A stretch of 64,000 nucleotides of DNA. Source: Paracoccaceae bacterium. Its GTDB lineage: Bacteria > Pseudomonadota > Alphaproteobacteria > Rhodobacterales > Rhodobacteraceae. The stretch is from positions 1 to 64,000 of the forward strand of contig SBGD01000102.1 of the NCBI GenBank assembly GCA_006226775.1, written 5' to 3'. This document shows positions 33,926 to 41,720 of this stretch, in pieces. Within the stretch, counting starts at the first letter, position 1. The number at the start of each line of letters is the position of its first letter. The position numbers and the translations under genes are program-made. The notes under the pieces are model-generated. The model had not been told where the DNA came from and searched no databases. It saw only the letters and a list, made by a program, of their open reading frames with translations.

Positions 33926-34705
33926 TCAGGCGCAGCCCAGCAGCCGCGAAATCCGCCGGGCGCAGGATTGCACCGCCGTGATCACCCCGCTGTCGGGCGT
34001 CTCGGGCCGGTCGAAGGCGCGGGTGGCATTGATCGCGCCGACGATCCCGCCCGAGATGTCGCGGATCGGGGCGGCGACCGAGGCCATGCCGCGCTCGAAA
34101 CTGCCCATGTGCACCACCACCTCGCGGGTGCAATCGCCGCGCCATTGCTCGAGCAGCGCCGCCATGTTGCGCGGGGTGCCGCGCGGCGCGTGGTCGTAAT
34201 GCTCGTCGCGGTAAAGCGCGATCAGCGACTCCTCGTCCAGATCGGTCAGCAGCACCCGCCCCATGGTGGTGGCCGAGGCCGGCAACCGGCTGCCGACATG
34301 CACGATGCTGCCCATGCCCATCCGGCTGGCGACCCGCAGCATGTAAAGCACGCTGCGCCCGTCGCGCACGCCCAGGTGAGTCGACCAGTCGGTCTCGTCG
34401 CGCAGCCGCTCGATCTCGGGCAGGGCAATCTGCACCAGCTCGCGCGAGGCCATGTAGCCATGCCCCAGCCGCAGCACCGCGGGCCCCAGCGCATAGGTCT
34501 GGCGGCGCACGTCATGCAAGAGGAACCCCAGGTGCGCCAGGGTATAGACCGTGCGGAACGCCGCCGACCGGCTGAGGTCAAGCGTGCGCGCGATCTCGCT
34601 CAGCGTGAGCTCGTGATGCTCGGTGGTGAAGATGTCGAGCACCGCGAACCCCCGGATCAAGCCGGGCACCAGGTAACGGTCCTCGTCCGATTCTGTTTTG
34701 CCCAT
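33926..34705 (-). CDS. IclR family transcriptional regulator
   Basis: A 259-residue regulator: N-terminal winged helix (YLVPGLIRGFAVLDIFTTEHHELTLSEIARTLDLSRSAAFRTVYTLAHLGFL, about 10-62) and C-terminal IclR ligand domain (VLYMLRVASRMGMGSIVHVGSRLPASATTMGRVLL, then SVAAPIRDISGGIVGAINATR). The ATG at 34705 fits the family start; there is no ribosome site, and an in-frame TTG exists at 34714. An 18-base palindromic motif overlaps the ATG and recurs before the importer operon at 37974-37991, so the protein probably controls both itself and the module 34788-40644. It is divergent from the bicupin gene. Confidence 0.9.
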   Translation of the reverse strand: MGKTESDEDRYLVPGLIRGFAVLDIFTTEHHELTLSEIARTLDLSRSAAFRTVYTLAHLGFLLHDVRRQTYALGPAVLRLGHGYMASRELVQIALPEIERLRDETDWSTHLGVRDGRSVLYMLRVASRMGMGSIVHVGSRLPASATTMGRVLLTDLDEESLIALYRDEHYDHAPRGTPRNMAALLEQWRGDCTREVVVHMGSFERGMASVAAPIRDISGGIVGAINATRAFDRPETPDSGVITAVQSCARRISRLLGCA

Positions 34706-34711
34706 AAAACG
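34694..34711. promoter_or_regulatory. Probable IclR operator at the iclR/bicupin divergent promoter
   Basis: TGTTTTGCCCATAAAACG is identical at 16 of 18 positions to the motif at 37974-37991. Its GTTTT...AAAAC halves are inverted repeats. It covers the iclR start codon, suggesting a very short leader or leaderless transcript and autoregulation. Confidence 0.6.
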
Positions 34712-34787
34712 CAAAGTAGCAGGTCAAACATGCACAGGCTACGTACCTTTCATCACATCATGATCGACACGACCAGGAGGACCAGAC

Positions 34788-35732
34788 ATGAACATGCGCG
34801 CAACCGCATCGCCGCTGGCGGCGGAACTCAAGGCCCATACCGGCCGCTTCACCGACAAGGAATTCGACTGGAAGGCCTTTCCGTCGAACGTCGGCTATGA
34901 CGAGCTGTCCCGGGCGCAGATGCGCTACATCGGTGCTGGCGGCTCGCCCAAGGTGGGCGATACCTCGACCCTTCCGGCCGACAATTTCACCCTGTCGCTG
35001 ATCTACAAGGAGCCCGGCAAATACGCCGCCTGCCACAGCCACGAGATCGAGGAGAGCTTCCTCGTCATCGACGGGGCGCTGGTCATCGGCTGGGAAAAGG
35101 ACGGCGAGGTGGTCGAAGTCAACCTCGGCCCCAAGGACATGATCCTCAACGCCCGCGAGATCGGCCATGGTTTCCGCGTCGACGGCGTCGAGCCGGTGAT
35201 GATGTCGGTCTCGGTCGACGTCGGCAAGCCGCTGCCGCCGGTCTATCACTACCACCCCAAGGAACATGCGCCCGAGCTGGCGCGCGCCTTCGGGGCCAAG
35301 CCCGGCGAGACCATCAAGTTCGACCCCGCGGGCGAACATCCGCTGCAGAAGCTGATGGCGCAGCACGTCATCCGCTATTCCGAGCAGCCGACCATCTGGG
35401 AAGAGGCCGGCTTCACCCGCAAGGTCTATGTCGGCGAGGGCGGCCTGGCGCATGACACCTGCCGCAAGGAGATGTGGGGCGTGCCGTCGCGCGTCGGCAT
35501 CAAGGCCTTCACCCGCGATGTCGAAGATGCCTTCCTGGTGCTCGAAGGCTCCCTGACCGTGGGTTGGGAAGAAAACGGCGAGACCGTCGAGGTCGAGCTC
35601 GGGCCGCGCGACCTGGTCAAGACCCCGGCCGGGCGCAAGCACTGGATCCGCAATGACGGCGCCGGTGCCGCCACGGTCTGGCACGTGATCGGCTCGGCCA
35701 AGGACGATGGCGTGACATACGAAGCCGCCTGA
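34788..35732 (+). CDS. Bicupin protein of unknown function
   Basis: A 314-residue protein with two cupin domains. The first has a complete metal site: His83, His85 and Glu89 in CHSHEIEESFLVIDG, and His127 in EIGHGFRV. The second (about 215-300) repeats the fold (DAFLVLEGSLTVGWEENGETVEVELGPRDLV beside the first domain's FLVIDGALVIGWEKDGEVVEVNLGPKDMI) but lacks the first His pair, so it is probably structural. Such bicupins can be ring-cleaving dioxygenases or isomerases; I do not recognise a specific one. GGAGGAC precedes the ATG. It is divergent from iclR and likely part of its regulon with the hydrolase, SDR and importer that follow. Confidence 0.75.
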   Translation: MNMRATASPLAAELKAHTGRFTDKEFDWKAFPSNVGYDELSRAQMRYIGAGGSPKVGDTSTLPADNFTLSLIYKEPGKYAACHSHEIEESFLVIDGALVIGWEKDGEVVEVNLGPKDMILNAREIGHGFRVDGVEPVMMSVSVDVGKPLPPVYHYHPKEHAPELARAFGAKPGETIKFDPAGEHPLQKLMAQHVIRYSEQPTIWEEAGFTRKVYVGEGGLAHDTCRKEMWGVPSRVGIKAFTRDVEDAFLVLEGSLTVGWEENGETVEVELGPRDLVKTPAGRKHWIRNDGAGAATVWHVIGSAKDDGVTYEAA

Positions 35733-35755
35733 CCCCGGCCTGCACGACCTGACAG

Positions 35756-35782
35756 GATGCGGCCGACGACCGGCCGCATCCG
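35756..35782 (+). terminator. Stem-loop after the bicupin gene
   Basis: GGATGCGGCC (35756-35765) and GGCCGCATCC (35773-35782) form a perfect ten-base stem with a seven-base loop, 23 bases after the bicupin stop. No T-run follows. Confidence 0.5.
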
Positions 35783-35989
35783 CGCTGACGCCGCGCCCCT
35801 CTCAAGGGGCCAGCGGCGCGTCGGCCCGGCGGTGATCCGCCCTAATTCCCCTATGTCCCCGAGAAATTGCCCGCCCCGCGTGGTGCGCCTCGGCCTGCGC
35901 GCTATGCGGTGCCTCTGCCCCGGTGAAATTTCGTGAAAGCCCTTGACTCACCCCGGTGCTTTTGGCCATATATCAATATTGAACGCAAA

Positions 35990-36068
35990 GTTCATAAATG
36001 AACACACGCCCGATTGGGCGGCCAAATGAACACACGCCCGATTGGGCGGCCAAATGAACACAGGCCCG
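35990..36068 (+). repeat. 28-base tandem repeat with embedded hairpins before the hydrolase gene
   Basis: A 28-base unit beginning AAATGAACACACGCCCG occurs at 35996-36023 and 36024-36051, identically, with a partial third copy at 36052-36068. Each full unit contains a CGCCC-GATT-GGGCG hairpin. The first unit is entered through a palindrome, GTTCAT-AA-ATGAAC (35990-36003). Upstream lie CAATATTG and GAAC-N5-GTTC symmetries. The array lies in a 443-base stretch (35733-36175) with no gene and probably holds the hydrolase promoter and operator sites. Confidence 0.65.
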
Positions 36069-36175
36069 CCAGGGTGGCCGGTGCCCCGAAAAGGGCGCGC
36101 GCCGCCCCCTGCCGAGGCCGCCGCGCTGACACCGACCGGGCAGGCTCTGCCCGCCAAACATGGATTTCTTTTCGC

Positions 36176-36982
36176 ATGAGCTGGACCCCAAGGACTTCGC
36201 AGGGCATCGCCTTTCTCGAACGCCCCGGCGCCGGTGCCCCGCTGGTGCTGCTGCATGGCATCGGCTCCAATGCCTCTTCCTTCACGCCGCTCCTGGCGCA
36301 TCTGCCCGACAGCCTGCGGGTGATCGCCTGGAACGCGCCGGGCTATGCCGGCTCCGATCCGCTGGCGCCGGGCTGGCCGCAGGCGCAGGACTATGCCGCC
36401 GCGCTCGGCGGGCTGCTCGACCGGCTCGAGGTCGCGCGCGCGGCGCTGCTCGGCCATTCGCTGGGCGCGCTGATGGCGGCGGCCTTCGCGGTCGCCCATC
36501 CCGCGCGGGTGACGCATCTGACCTTTGCCGCCCCGGCCATCGGCCACGGGGTGACACCGGGGGCCGAGCTCAGCGCCGCCGCGCAGGCGCGGATCGACGA
36601 TCTGGAGCGGCTGGGGGCAGCGGCCTTCGCCGCCGCCCGCGCGCCGCGGCTGGTGCATCGCCCCGAGGACAACCCCGAGACCCTGGTGCTGGTGCAGGCC
36701 ACCATGGGCCAGGTCACGCTGCCCGGCTATGGCCAGGCGGCGCGGATGCTGGCCTCGGGCCGCTTGCTCGACGATGCCGCAAGGCTGCGCGTCCCGGCCG
36801 ATGTGATCGTCGGCGCCGAGGACCGCGTGACCCCGCCCGAGGGCGCCCGCCGCCTTCATGCCGCGCTGCCCGAGGGGCTGCGCGGGCGCTGCACCGAACT
36901 GCCCGACCTCGGCCATGCGCTCTACCAGCAGGACCCGGCGCGCTTCGCCCGCGCGCTTAACCTCGCGCCCGGTGCGGCCTGA
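36176..36982 (+). CDS. Alpha/beta hydrolase
   Basis: A 268-residue alpha/beta-fold hydrolase: oxyanion strand VLLHGIGSNASSF (24-36), nucleophile Ser95 in LLGHSLGAL, acid in VIVGAEDRVTPP (Asp near 222) and His247 in DLGHALYQQD. The small size and cap resemble ring-cleavage-product (meta-cleavage) and enol-lactone hydrolases, but specificity cannot be read. The ATG at 36176 is where family similarity begins; no good ribosome site is visible. It is followed after 26 bases by the SDR gene and belongs with the IclR-regulated module. Confidence 0.85.
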   Translation: MSWTPRTSQGIAFLERPGAGAPLVLLHGIGSNASSFTPLLAHLPDSLRVIAWNAPGYAGSDPLAPGWPQAQDYAAALGGLLDRLEVARAALLGHSLGALMAAAFAVAHPARVTHLTFAAPAIGHGVTPGAELSAAAQARIDDLERLGAAAFAAARAPRLVHRPEDNPETLVLVQATMGQVTLPGYGQAARMLASGRLLDDAARLRVPADVIVGAEDRVTPPEGARRLHAALPEGLRGRCTELPDLGHALYQQDPARFARALNLAPGAA

Positions 36983-37008
36983 ACCAGACCCAAGTCACGG
37001 AGAGACAA

Positions 37009-37800
37009 GTGATACGCTACGATTATGACAAATCCGTCGCGGTGGTGACCGGGGGCTCTTCGGGCATCGGCCTGGCCACGGTGCGGCTCTTGCTGGAAAA
37101 CGGCGCGCGGGTGGCCTTCTGCGCCCGCAACGCGGCGCGGCTGAACGACGTGGCGGCGCTGCTGCGGCGCGACTTCGGCGCCGACCGGGTGCTGACGGGG
37201 GCCTTTTCGGTGCTCGACAAGGCGGCGGTGACCGCCTTCGCCGAGCAGGTGCGCGACACCTTCGGGCGCTGCGACCTGCTGGTGAACAACGCGGGCCAGG
37301 GCCGGATCTCGACCTTCGAGACCACCACGGACGACGACTGGCGCGCGGAATTCGAGCTCAAGCTGTTTTCCCAGGTGCTGCCGGTGCGGGCCTTCCTGCC
37401 CATGCTGCGCGAGGCGCAGGGCGCGGTCGTCGCGGTCAACTCGCTGCTGGCCTACCAGCCCGAGCCGCACATGGTCTGCACCTCCGCGGCGCGCGCCGGG
37501 GTGCAGAACCTGCTGAAATCGCTCTCGGTCGAACTGGCGCCCGATGTGCGGGTGAACGCGGTGCTGCTGGGGCTGATCGGCTCGGGGCAATGGACCCGCC
37601 GCTTCGCCGAGCGCGAGGACCAGTCGGTCAGCCGCGCCGAATGGTACGCCGCATTGGCCGAGAAGAAGGGCATCCCGCTGGCCCGCCTGGGCGAGGCCGA
37701 GGACGCCGCCCATGCCATCGCCTTCCTCGGCTCGCGCGCGGCCAGCTACGTCACCGGCGCCCAGCTCGAGGTATCGGGCGGCCTGTCCCGCCACATCTGA
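37009..37800 (+). CDS. Short-chain dehydrogenase/reductase, atypical active site
   Basis: A 263-residue SDR with an intact cofactor loop (VVTGGSSGIGLATVRLL, TGGSSGIG at 14-21) and structural NNAG at 93-96. The catalytic Ser is at 145, but 13 positions on, where Tyr is expected, there is Thr158, and the Lys of YxxxK is Arg162 (CTSAARAG). So the usual proton donor pair is missing, which suggests altered chemistry or another role. The start is GTG, with GGAGA upstream. It ends in a normal SDR C-terminus (SYVTGAQLEVSGGLSRHI). It is cotranscribed with the hydrolase. Confidence 0.85.
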   Translation: MIRYDYDKSVAVVTGGSSGIGLATVRLLLENGARVAFCARNAARLNDVAALLRRDFGADRVLTGAFSVLDKAAVTAFAEQVRDTFGRCDLLVNNAGQGRISTFETTTDDDWRAEFELKLFSQVLPVRAFLPMLREAQGAVVAVNSLLAYQPEPHMVCTSAARAGVQNLLKSLSVELAPDVRVNAVLLGLIGSGQWTRRFAEREDQSVSRAEWYAALAEKKGIPLARLGEAEDAAHAIAFLGSRAASYVTGAQLEVSGGLSRHI

Positions 37801-37802
37801 GC

Positions 37803-37865
37803 CCGGCCATTGGGTCCAGCCACTGAGTCCGGCCAGTGAGTCCTTCCAGTGAACCCGGCCATCCG
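37803..37865 (+). repeat. Degenerate 13-base tandem repeat
   Basis: Four and a bit units follow one another: CCGGCCATTGGGT, CCAGCCACTGAGT, CCGGCCAGTGAGT, CCTTCCAGTGAAC, CCGGCCATCCG. They start directly after the SDR stop. Function unknown; replication slippage is the simple explanation. Confidence 0.6.
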
Positions 37866-37903
37866 AAATCGCGCATCCGCGCCCCGCATCAGGGAGACCG
37901 ACC

Positions 37904-37987
37904 ATGACGATCCGGCCCATCACGGCACAATCGCCAGGCGGTTTTCCTTGCCTGTCAAGGCACTACCGGCTCGTGTTTTGCCGGTAA
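37904..37987 (+). CDS. Possible 27-residue peptide or gene remnant
   Basis: AGGGAG lies seven bases before an ATG that opens 27 codons and ends inside the IclR-type operator at 37974-37991. No family is recognised. It could be the truncated start of a lost gene of the SDR operon, a leader peptide, or chance. Confidence 0.2.
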   Translation: MTIRPITAQSPGGFPCLSRHYRLVFCR

Positions 37988-37991
37988 AACG
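37974..37991. promoter_or_regulatory. Probable IclR operator before the importer operon
   Basis: TGTTTTGCCGGTAAAACG matches the motif over the iclR start (34694-34711) at 16 of 18 positions. A second symmetry, TACCGGC...GCCGGTA, overlaps it. It lies 67 bases before the ATG of the binding-protein gene. Confidence 0.6.
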
Positions 37992-38057
37992 TTAAATTGT
38001 ACCCTTGCGCTGCATCTTTACCTTCGGCGCATCACAGCGACATCAGGGAGCCACCAC

Positions 38058-39071
38058 ATGATCACATCCAGCCTCACCCGCCGGTCCTTTCTGGGCACGT
38101 CTGCCGCCAGCTTCGCGGTTCTGTCCGCCGGCGGCCCGGCGATGGCCCAGGGCAATACCTTCCGCTTCATCACCCCGTTCAGCTTCTCGCTGTCCTTTGC
38201 CGCGGTGCTTTACGGCGATGCGGCGGGCTACTACGCCGATGAAGGGCTGGACATGGAGATCCAGTCCGGCAAGGGCGCGGCCATGGCGGCCCAGATGGTG
38301 CTGGCCGACCAGATGGATTCGGGCCGCACCGGCGGCACCAACTACATCCTGTCGCGGGTCAACAGCGGCGCGCCGCTGATCTCGATCGCCACCATCGCGC
38401 AGCTCTCGCCGTTCTTCATCATTTCCTCCTCCGACAGCCCGGTCAATACCGTGGCCGACCTCGAGGGCCGCACCGTCGGCATGGCCTCGCTCGGCGGGTC
38501 GATGGAGGGCACGCTGGATCTCTTGATGCTCAGCGGCGGTCTGTCGCCCGATACGGTCAACAAGGTCAAGGTGGCCGATACCGCGGCGTCCTTCGCACTG
38601 ATCGAGGCGGGCCGGGCCGGGGCCTTCATCGGCAATACCTCGTCGATGATCAAGGCCAAGTCGGCGCGCGACACCGTGGTCGCCATCCCGATGGACGACA
38701 GCATGCCGGGTCAGGTCTATGTCGGCCGTCCCGACGATGTCGCGGCCAACCCCGACAAGTATGCCGCCTTCCTGAAAGCCACCCACAAGGCGGCGCTGGA
38801 CATCACCCGGGCCGAGGATCTCGAGCCGATCCTCAACGCCATCGGCTCCAGGCACAAGGTCAACGGGCTGGACGACATGGAGGTCGCCAAGCTCGACCTG
38901 GCCACCAATGCCGAGAACTGGGTCGCCAAGGGCGAAGAGAACCTGCTGCGCAACATCCCCGAGGTCTGGGCCAATGCGATCGACCTGCTCGACAGCGCCG
39001 GCATGATCGACTCCAAGCCCGATGCGACCACGCTCTACACCAACGGGCCGCTGGAAAGGGCGCTTGCGTGA
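38058..39071 (+). CDS. ABC transporter substrate-binding protein (NMT1-like, Tat signal)
   Basis: A 337-residue SsuA/NMT1-type periplasmic protein. The N-terminus carries a twin-arginine signal (LTRRSFLGTSAASFAVLSAGGPAMAQ; cleavage near 31), so it is exported folded. Mature parts: TFRFITPFSFSLSFAAVLYGDAAGYYADEGLDMEIQ, the ligand loop GRTGGTNYILSRVNSGAPLISIA, and GRTVGMASLGGSMEGTLDLLM. AGGGAGCCACC precedes the ATG. It is first in a binding protein - ATPase - permease operon with a probable IclR operator upstream. The ligand is unknown, likely an aromatic or heterocyclic acid given the family and neighbouring enzymes. Confidence 0.88.
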   Translation: MITSSLTRRSFLGTSAASFAVLSAGGPAMAQGNTFRFITPFSFSLSFAAVLYGDAAGYYADEGLDMEIQSGKGAAMAAQMVLADQMDSGRTGGTNYILSRVNSGAPLISIATIAQLSPFFIISSSDSPVNTVADLEGRTVGMASLGGSMEGTLDLLMLSGGLSPDTVNKVKVADTAASFALIEAGRAGAFIGNTSSMIKAKSARDTVVAIPMDDSMPGQVYVGRPDDVAANPDKYAAFLKATHKAALDITRAEDLEPILNAIGSRHKVNGLDDMEVAKLDLATNAENWVAKGEENLLRNIPEVWANAIDLLDSAGMIDSKPDATTLYTNGPLERALA

Positions 39072-39874
39072 TGCCGTTCGACAGCAACGCCATGGAGAAG
39101 GAGGTCAGCGTTTCCGGGCTGACCAAGATCTTCGGGGACGGCGATACCGCCGTCACCGCCATCGCCAATGCCGACCTGGCGCTGGTGCCCGGCGAATTCG
39201 TCTCGCTGCTGGGGCCTTCGGGCTGCGGCAAGACCACGCTGCTGCGGATCATCGCCGGGCTCGAGGCGCCCACCGAGGGCGCGGTCGAGGTGCGCGGGCA
39301 AAGCATCTGGAACGGCAAGACCCGCTCCACCGCCGCCACCCGCCCGGTGTCGATGATGTTCCAGGAGCCGCGGCTCTTTCCCTGGTTCAGCGTGCTCGAC
39401 AACGTGGCCCTGCCGCTGCGCGTGGCCAGGGTCGACGCCAAAACGCGGCGTGAACGCGCCGCGAGGATCTGCGAGACCGTGGGGCTGAAGGACTTCCTGC
39501 ACCACCGGCCCACGGCGCTGTCCGGCGGGATGCGCCAGCGCGCCTCGCTGGCGCGCGCGCTGGTCACCGACCCGCAGGTGCTGCTGCTCGACGAGCCCTT
39601 CGGCGCATTGGACGCCATGACCCGCGATTCGCTGAATTTGGAGCTGATGCAGGTCTGTGCGCGGGCCAAGGTGACCACCATGCTGGTGACGCACTCGATC
39701 TCCGAGGCGGCCTTCCTGTCGGACCGGGTGGTGGTGCTGGCGCCGCGCCCGGCGCGGATCACCGACATCATCGAGATGCCGTTCGACCGCCCGCGCGATC
39801 TCGACCTGCAACAATCGACGCAGTTCCAGTCCATGGTGGGCCGGCTGCGGCGGGCATTGAGCGAGGGCGCGTGA
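39071..39874 (+). CDS. ABC transporter ATP-binding protein (SsuB/TauB-like)
   Basis: A 267-residue ATPase: Walker A GPSGCGKTT near 46-54, Q-loop MFQEPRLFPWFSV near 95-107, signature LSGGMRQRASLARA near 145-158, Walker B VLLLDEPFGALDA near 164-176, H-loop VTHSISEAA near 197. The start is taken as the ATG overlapping the previous stop; a GTG three bases earlier is equally plausible. It serves the IclR-linked importer. Confidence 0.92.
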   Translation: MPFDSNAMEKEVSVSGLTKIFGDGDTAVTAIANADLALVPGEFVSLLGPSGCGKTTLLRIIAGLEAPTEGAVEVRGQSIWNGKTRSTAATRPVSMMFQEPRLFPWFSVLDNVALPLRVARVDAKTRRERAARICETVGLKDFLHHRPTALSGGMRQRASLARALVTDPQVLLLDEPFGALDAMTRDSLNLELMQVCARAKVTTMLVTHSISEAAFLSDRVVVLAPRPARITDIIEMPFDRPRDLDLQQSTQFQSMVGRLRRALSEGA

Positions 39875-40644
39875 TGCACAAGAACACCCTGCGAACCATC
39901 CTGCCGATCATTTCGGTCACCTCCTTCCTGGCGCTCTGGACGATCTATGTCCACACCGCCGAGGTCTCGGCCTTCGTGCTGCCGCCGCCCGATGCCATCG
40001 TCGTGGCGCTCTTCGAGATGGTGCAGACCCGCGAGCTCTGGGATCATGCGCTGGTGACGGTGATCGAGGCGGTCTCGGGCTTCCTGATCGCGGTGACGCT
40101 GGGGGTCAGCCTCGGGTTCATCATGGCGCGGGTGCCGCCGGTGGAATGGGCGGCCAAGCCCTTCATCGTGCTGATGCAGCTGATCCCCAAGATCGCGCTG
40201 GCGCCGCTGTTCATCCTGTGGTTCGGCTTCGGGCTGGAATCGAAGATCTTCATCGCCGCGGCGCTGGCCTTCTTCCCGGTCTTCTCGAACGCGCTGCAGG
40301 CCTTCAAGTCGATCGAGCCCGGCGACAAGGATGTCTTCACCATGTTGCAGGCCAACCCGGTGCAGCGCTTCTTCCTGCTCGACCTGCCCAACGCCCTGCC
40401 GGTGGTGCTGACCGGGGCCGAGGTCGCGGTGGTGCTGGCGATGATCGGCGCCATCGTCGGCGAGTTCATCGGCGGCAACGAAGGCCTGGGCTATCTCGCG
40501 GTGGCACATCTGCAGAACCTCGCGGTGCCCGAACTCTTCGGCGTGATCGTCATCCTGGCGATGGTGGGGCTGGTGCTCTACACGCTGATCGGCCGGCTGC
40601 GCACCTGGTTCTCGCCCTGGCACGTCTCGACCGGCGTGGCCTGA
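39874..40644 (+). CDS. ABC transporter permease (SsuC-like)
   Basis: A 256-residue inner-membrane protein with about six membrane segments and the coupling loop FKSIEPGDKDVFTMLQANPVQRFFLLDLPNALPVVLTG near 146-183. It starts on TGATG with the ATPase stop; the ATG at 39874 has GAGGG at a better distance than the GTG at 39871. There is a single permease gene here, in contrast to the nic-linked importer. A terminator follows at 40667-40700. Confidence 0.92.
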   Translation: MHKNTLRTILPIISVTSFLALWTIYVHTAEVSAFVLPPPDAIVVALFEMVQTRELWDHALVTVIEAVSGFLIAVTLGVSLGFIMARVPPVEWAAKPFIVLMQLIPKIALAPLFILWFGFGLESKIFIAAALAFFPVFSNALQAFKSIEPGDKDVFTMLQANPVQRFFLLDLPNALPVVLTGAEVAVVLAMIGAIVGEFIGGNEGLGYLAVAHLQNLAVPELFGVIVILAMVGLVLYTLIGRLRTWFSPWHVSTGVA

Positions 40645-40666
40645 GCCGGACCGCCCGAAACACGAC

Positions 40667-40700
40667 AGGCCGCGGCGGGGGAAAACCCGGCGCGGCCTTT
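40667..40700 (+). terminator. Terminator of the IclR-linked importer operon
   Basis: AGGCCGCG (40667-40674) and CGCGGCCT (40691-40698) close an extended hairpin with an inner GGGG...CCCG pairing, followed by a short T-run (TTT). It lies 23 bases after the permease stop. Confidence 0.6.
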
Positions 40701-40876
40701 GCCATTCCGCCCACCGCCGGGATCGCATTGCACCCGGGCGGGCATTCATCCTAGAGTCGCGCGGCATGACGGACCGCACCGAACCGGGCATCGGCGGCAG
40801 GGGCCGCCGGCCGGGCAAGGTCGCCCTCGCAGCACTCGAAACTCCAAGGCGCAAGGCGCGAAACGGCGGCCGGATC

Positions 40877-41623
40877 ATGGGAACTCTCGGATTATTTCTG
40901 TTCGCGGCGCTGATCGTCGGCGCCTCGAAGGGCGGGCTGTCGACCGCGGCGGCGCTGGCGGTGCCGATCCTGTCGATCTGGATGGACCCGCTGATCGCCG
41001 CCGGGGTGCTGCTGCCGGTGTTCCTGGTCAGCGACGTGGTCGGCGTCTGGCTCTATCGCCACGAATTCTCGCGCGCCAACGTGCTCTTGCTGATCCCCGC
41101 CGGGCTGGCGGGCGTCATCCTCGCCACCTTCCTCGCGCCGCATGTCTCCTCGGTGCACCTGGCACTGGCGACCGGGCTGGTCGGGTTGTTCTATTGCGGC
41201 CAGGCCTGGCTGAAGCAATTGCGCGGCCGCAATGCCGCGGTGCCGTTCCGGCCGGGGCCGGGCATCTTCTGGGGTGTGCTCACCGGCATCACCAGCTTCA
41301 TCTCGCATACCGGCGCGCCGCCGTTCCAGAGCTTCGTGCTGCCGCAGCGCCTGCCGAAGATGCAATATGCCGGCACCAACACGCTGGTCTTCGCGGCGAT
41401 CAACCTGTTCAAGCTGCCGGCCTATGCCGCGGTGGGCCTGTTTGCCGATGTCGACGTGCCCCTGCTGCTGGCGATGGCCTTGGTGGCGACCCTGGGCGCG
41501 GTGCTGGGCCGGCGGCTGGCGCAATGGATGCCCGAGGCGGTCTTCACCCTGGTGATCCAGATCCTGCTGTTTGTCGTCTCGCTCTACCTGGTCGGCAATT
41601 CCCTGACCCGGATGCTGGCCTGA
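40877..41623 (+). CDS. TauE/SafE family membrane permease
   Basis: A 248-residue integral membrane protein with about seven or eight hydrophobic segments. Signatures are GLFLFAALIVGASKGGLSTAAALAVPILS at the N-terminus, and GVLTGITSFISHTGAPPFQSFVLPQRLPKMQYAGTNTLVFAAINLFKLPAY in the middle, the two halves of the family's repeat. TauE/SafE proteins move sulfite, sulfonates or other organic anions. The ATG at 40877 is chosen because the first membrane segment starts there; the frame is open to 40766 but that extension is basic and unconserved in character. It stands alone between a terminator and the LacI operator at 41639. Confidence 0.85.
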   Translation: MGTLGLFLFAALIVGASKGGLSTAAALAVPILSIWMDPLIAAGVLLPVFLVSDVVGVWLYRHEFSRANVLLLIPAGLAGVILATFLAPHVSSVHLALATGLVGLFYCGQAWLKQLRGRNAAVPFRPGPGIFWGVLTGITSFISHTGAPPFQSFVLPQRLPKMQYAGTNTLVFAAINLFKLPAYAAVGLFADVDVPLLLAMALVATLGAVLGRRLAQWMPEAVFTLVIQILLFVVSLYLVGNSLTRMLA

Positions 41624-41638
41624 CGCCCCCCGGCTTTC

Positions 41639-41652
41639 TGCAACCGGTTGCA
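41639..41652. promoter_or_regulatory. LacI-type operator upstream of the lacI gene
   Basis: TGCAACCGGTTGCA is a perfect palindrome with the central CG of LacI/GalR sites. The same core lies in the longer palindrome at 46228-46249 between the divergent iol operons. It is 69 bases before the regulator's ATG, implying autoregulation. Confidence 0.75.
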
Positions 41653-41720
41653 CGTTTTTCGTTTTGACCGGCGCCGAAAGCGGCTAAGCCGGGGCGACAG
41701 GAATTGACGGGCCGATCGAC

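Noticed and set aside
35990-36068. Tandem 28-base repeats as a CRISPR array
   Set aside because: Units are directly adjacent with no spacers, there are fewer than three, and no cas genes are present.
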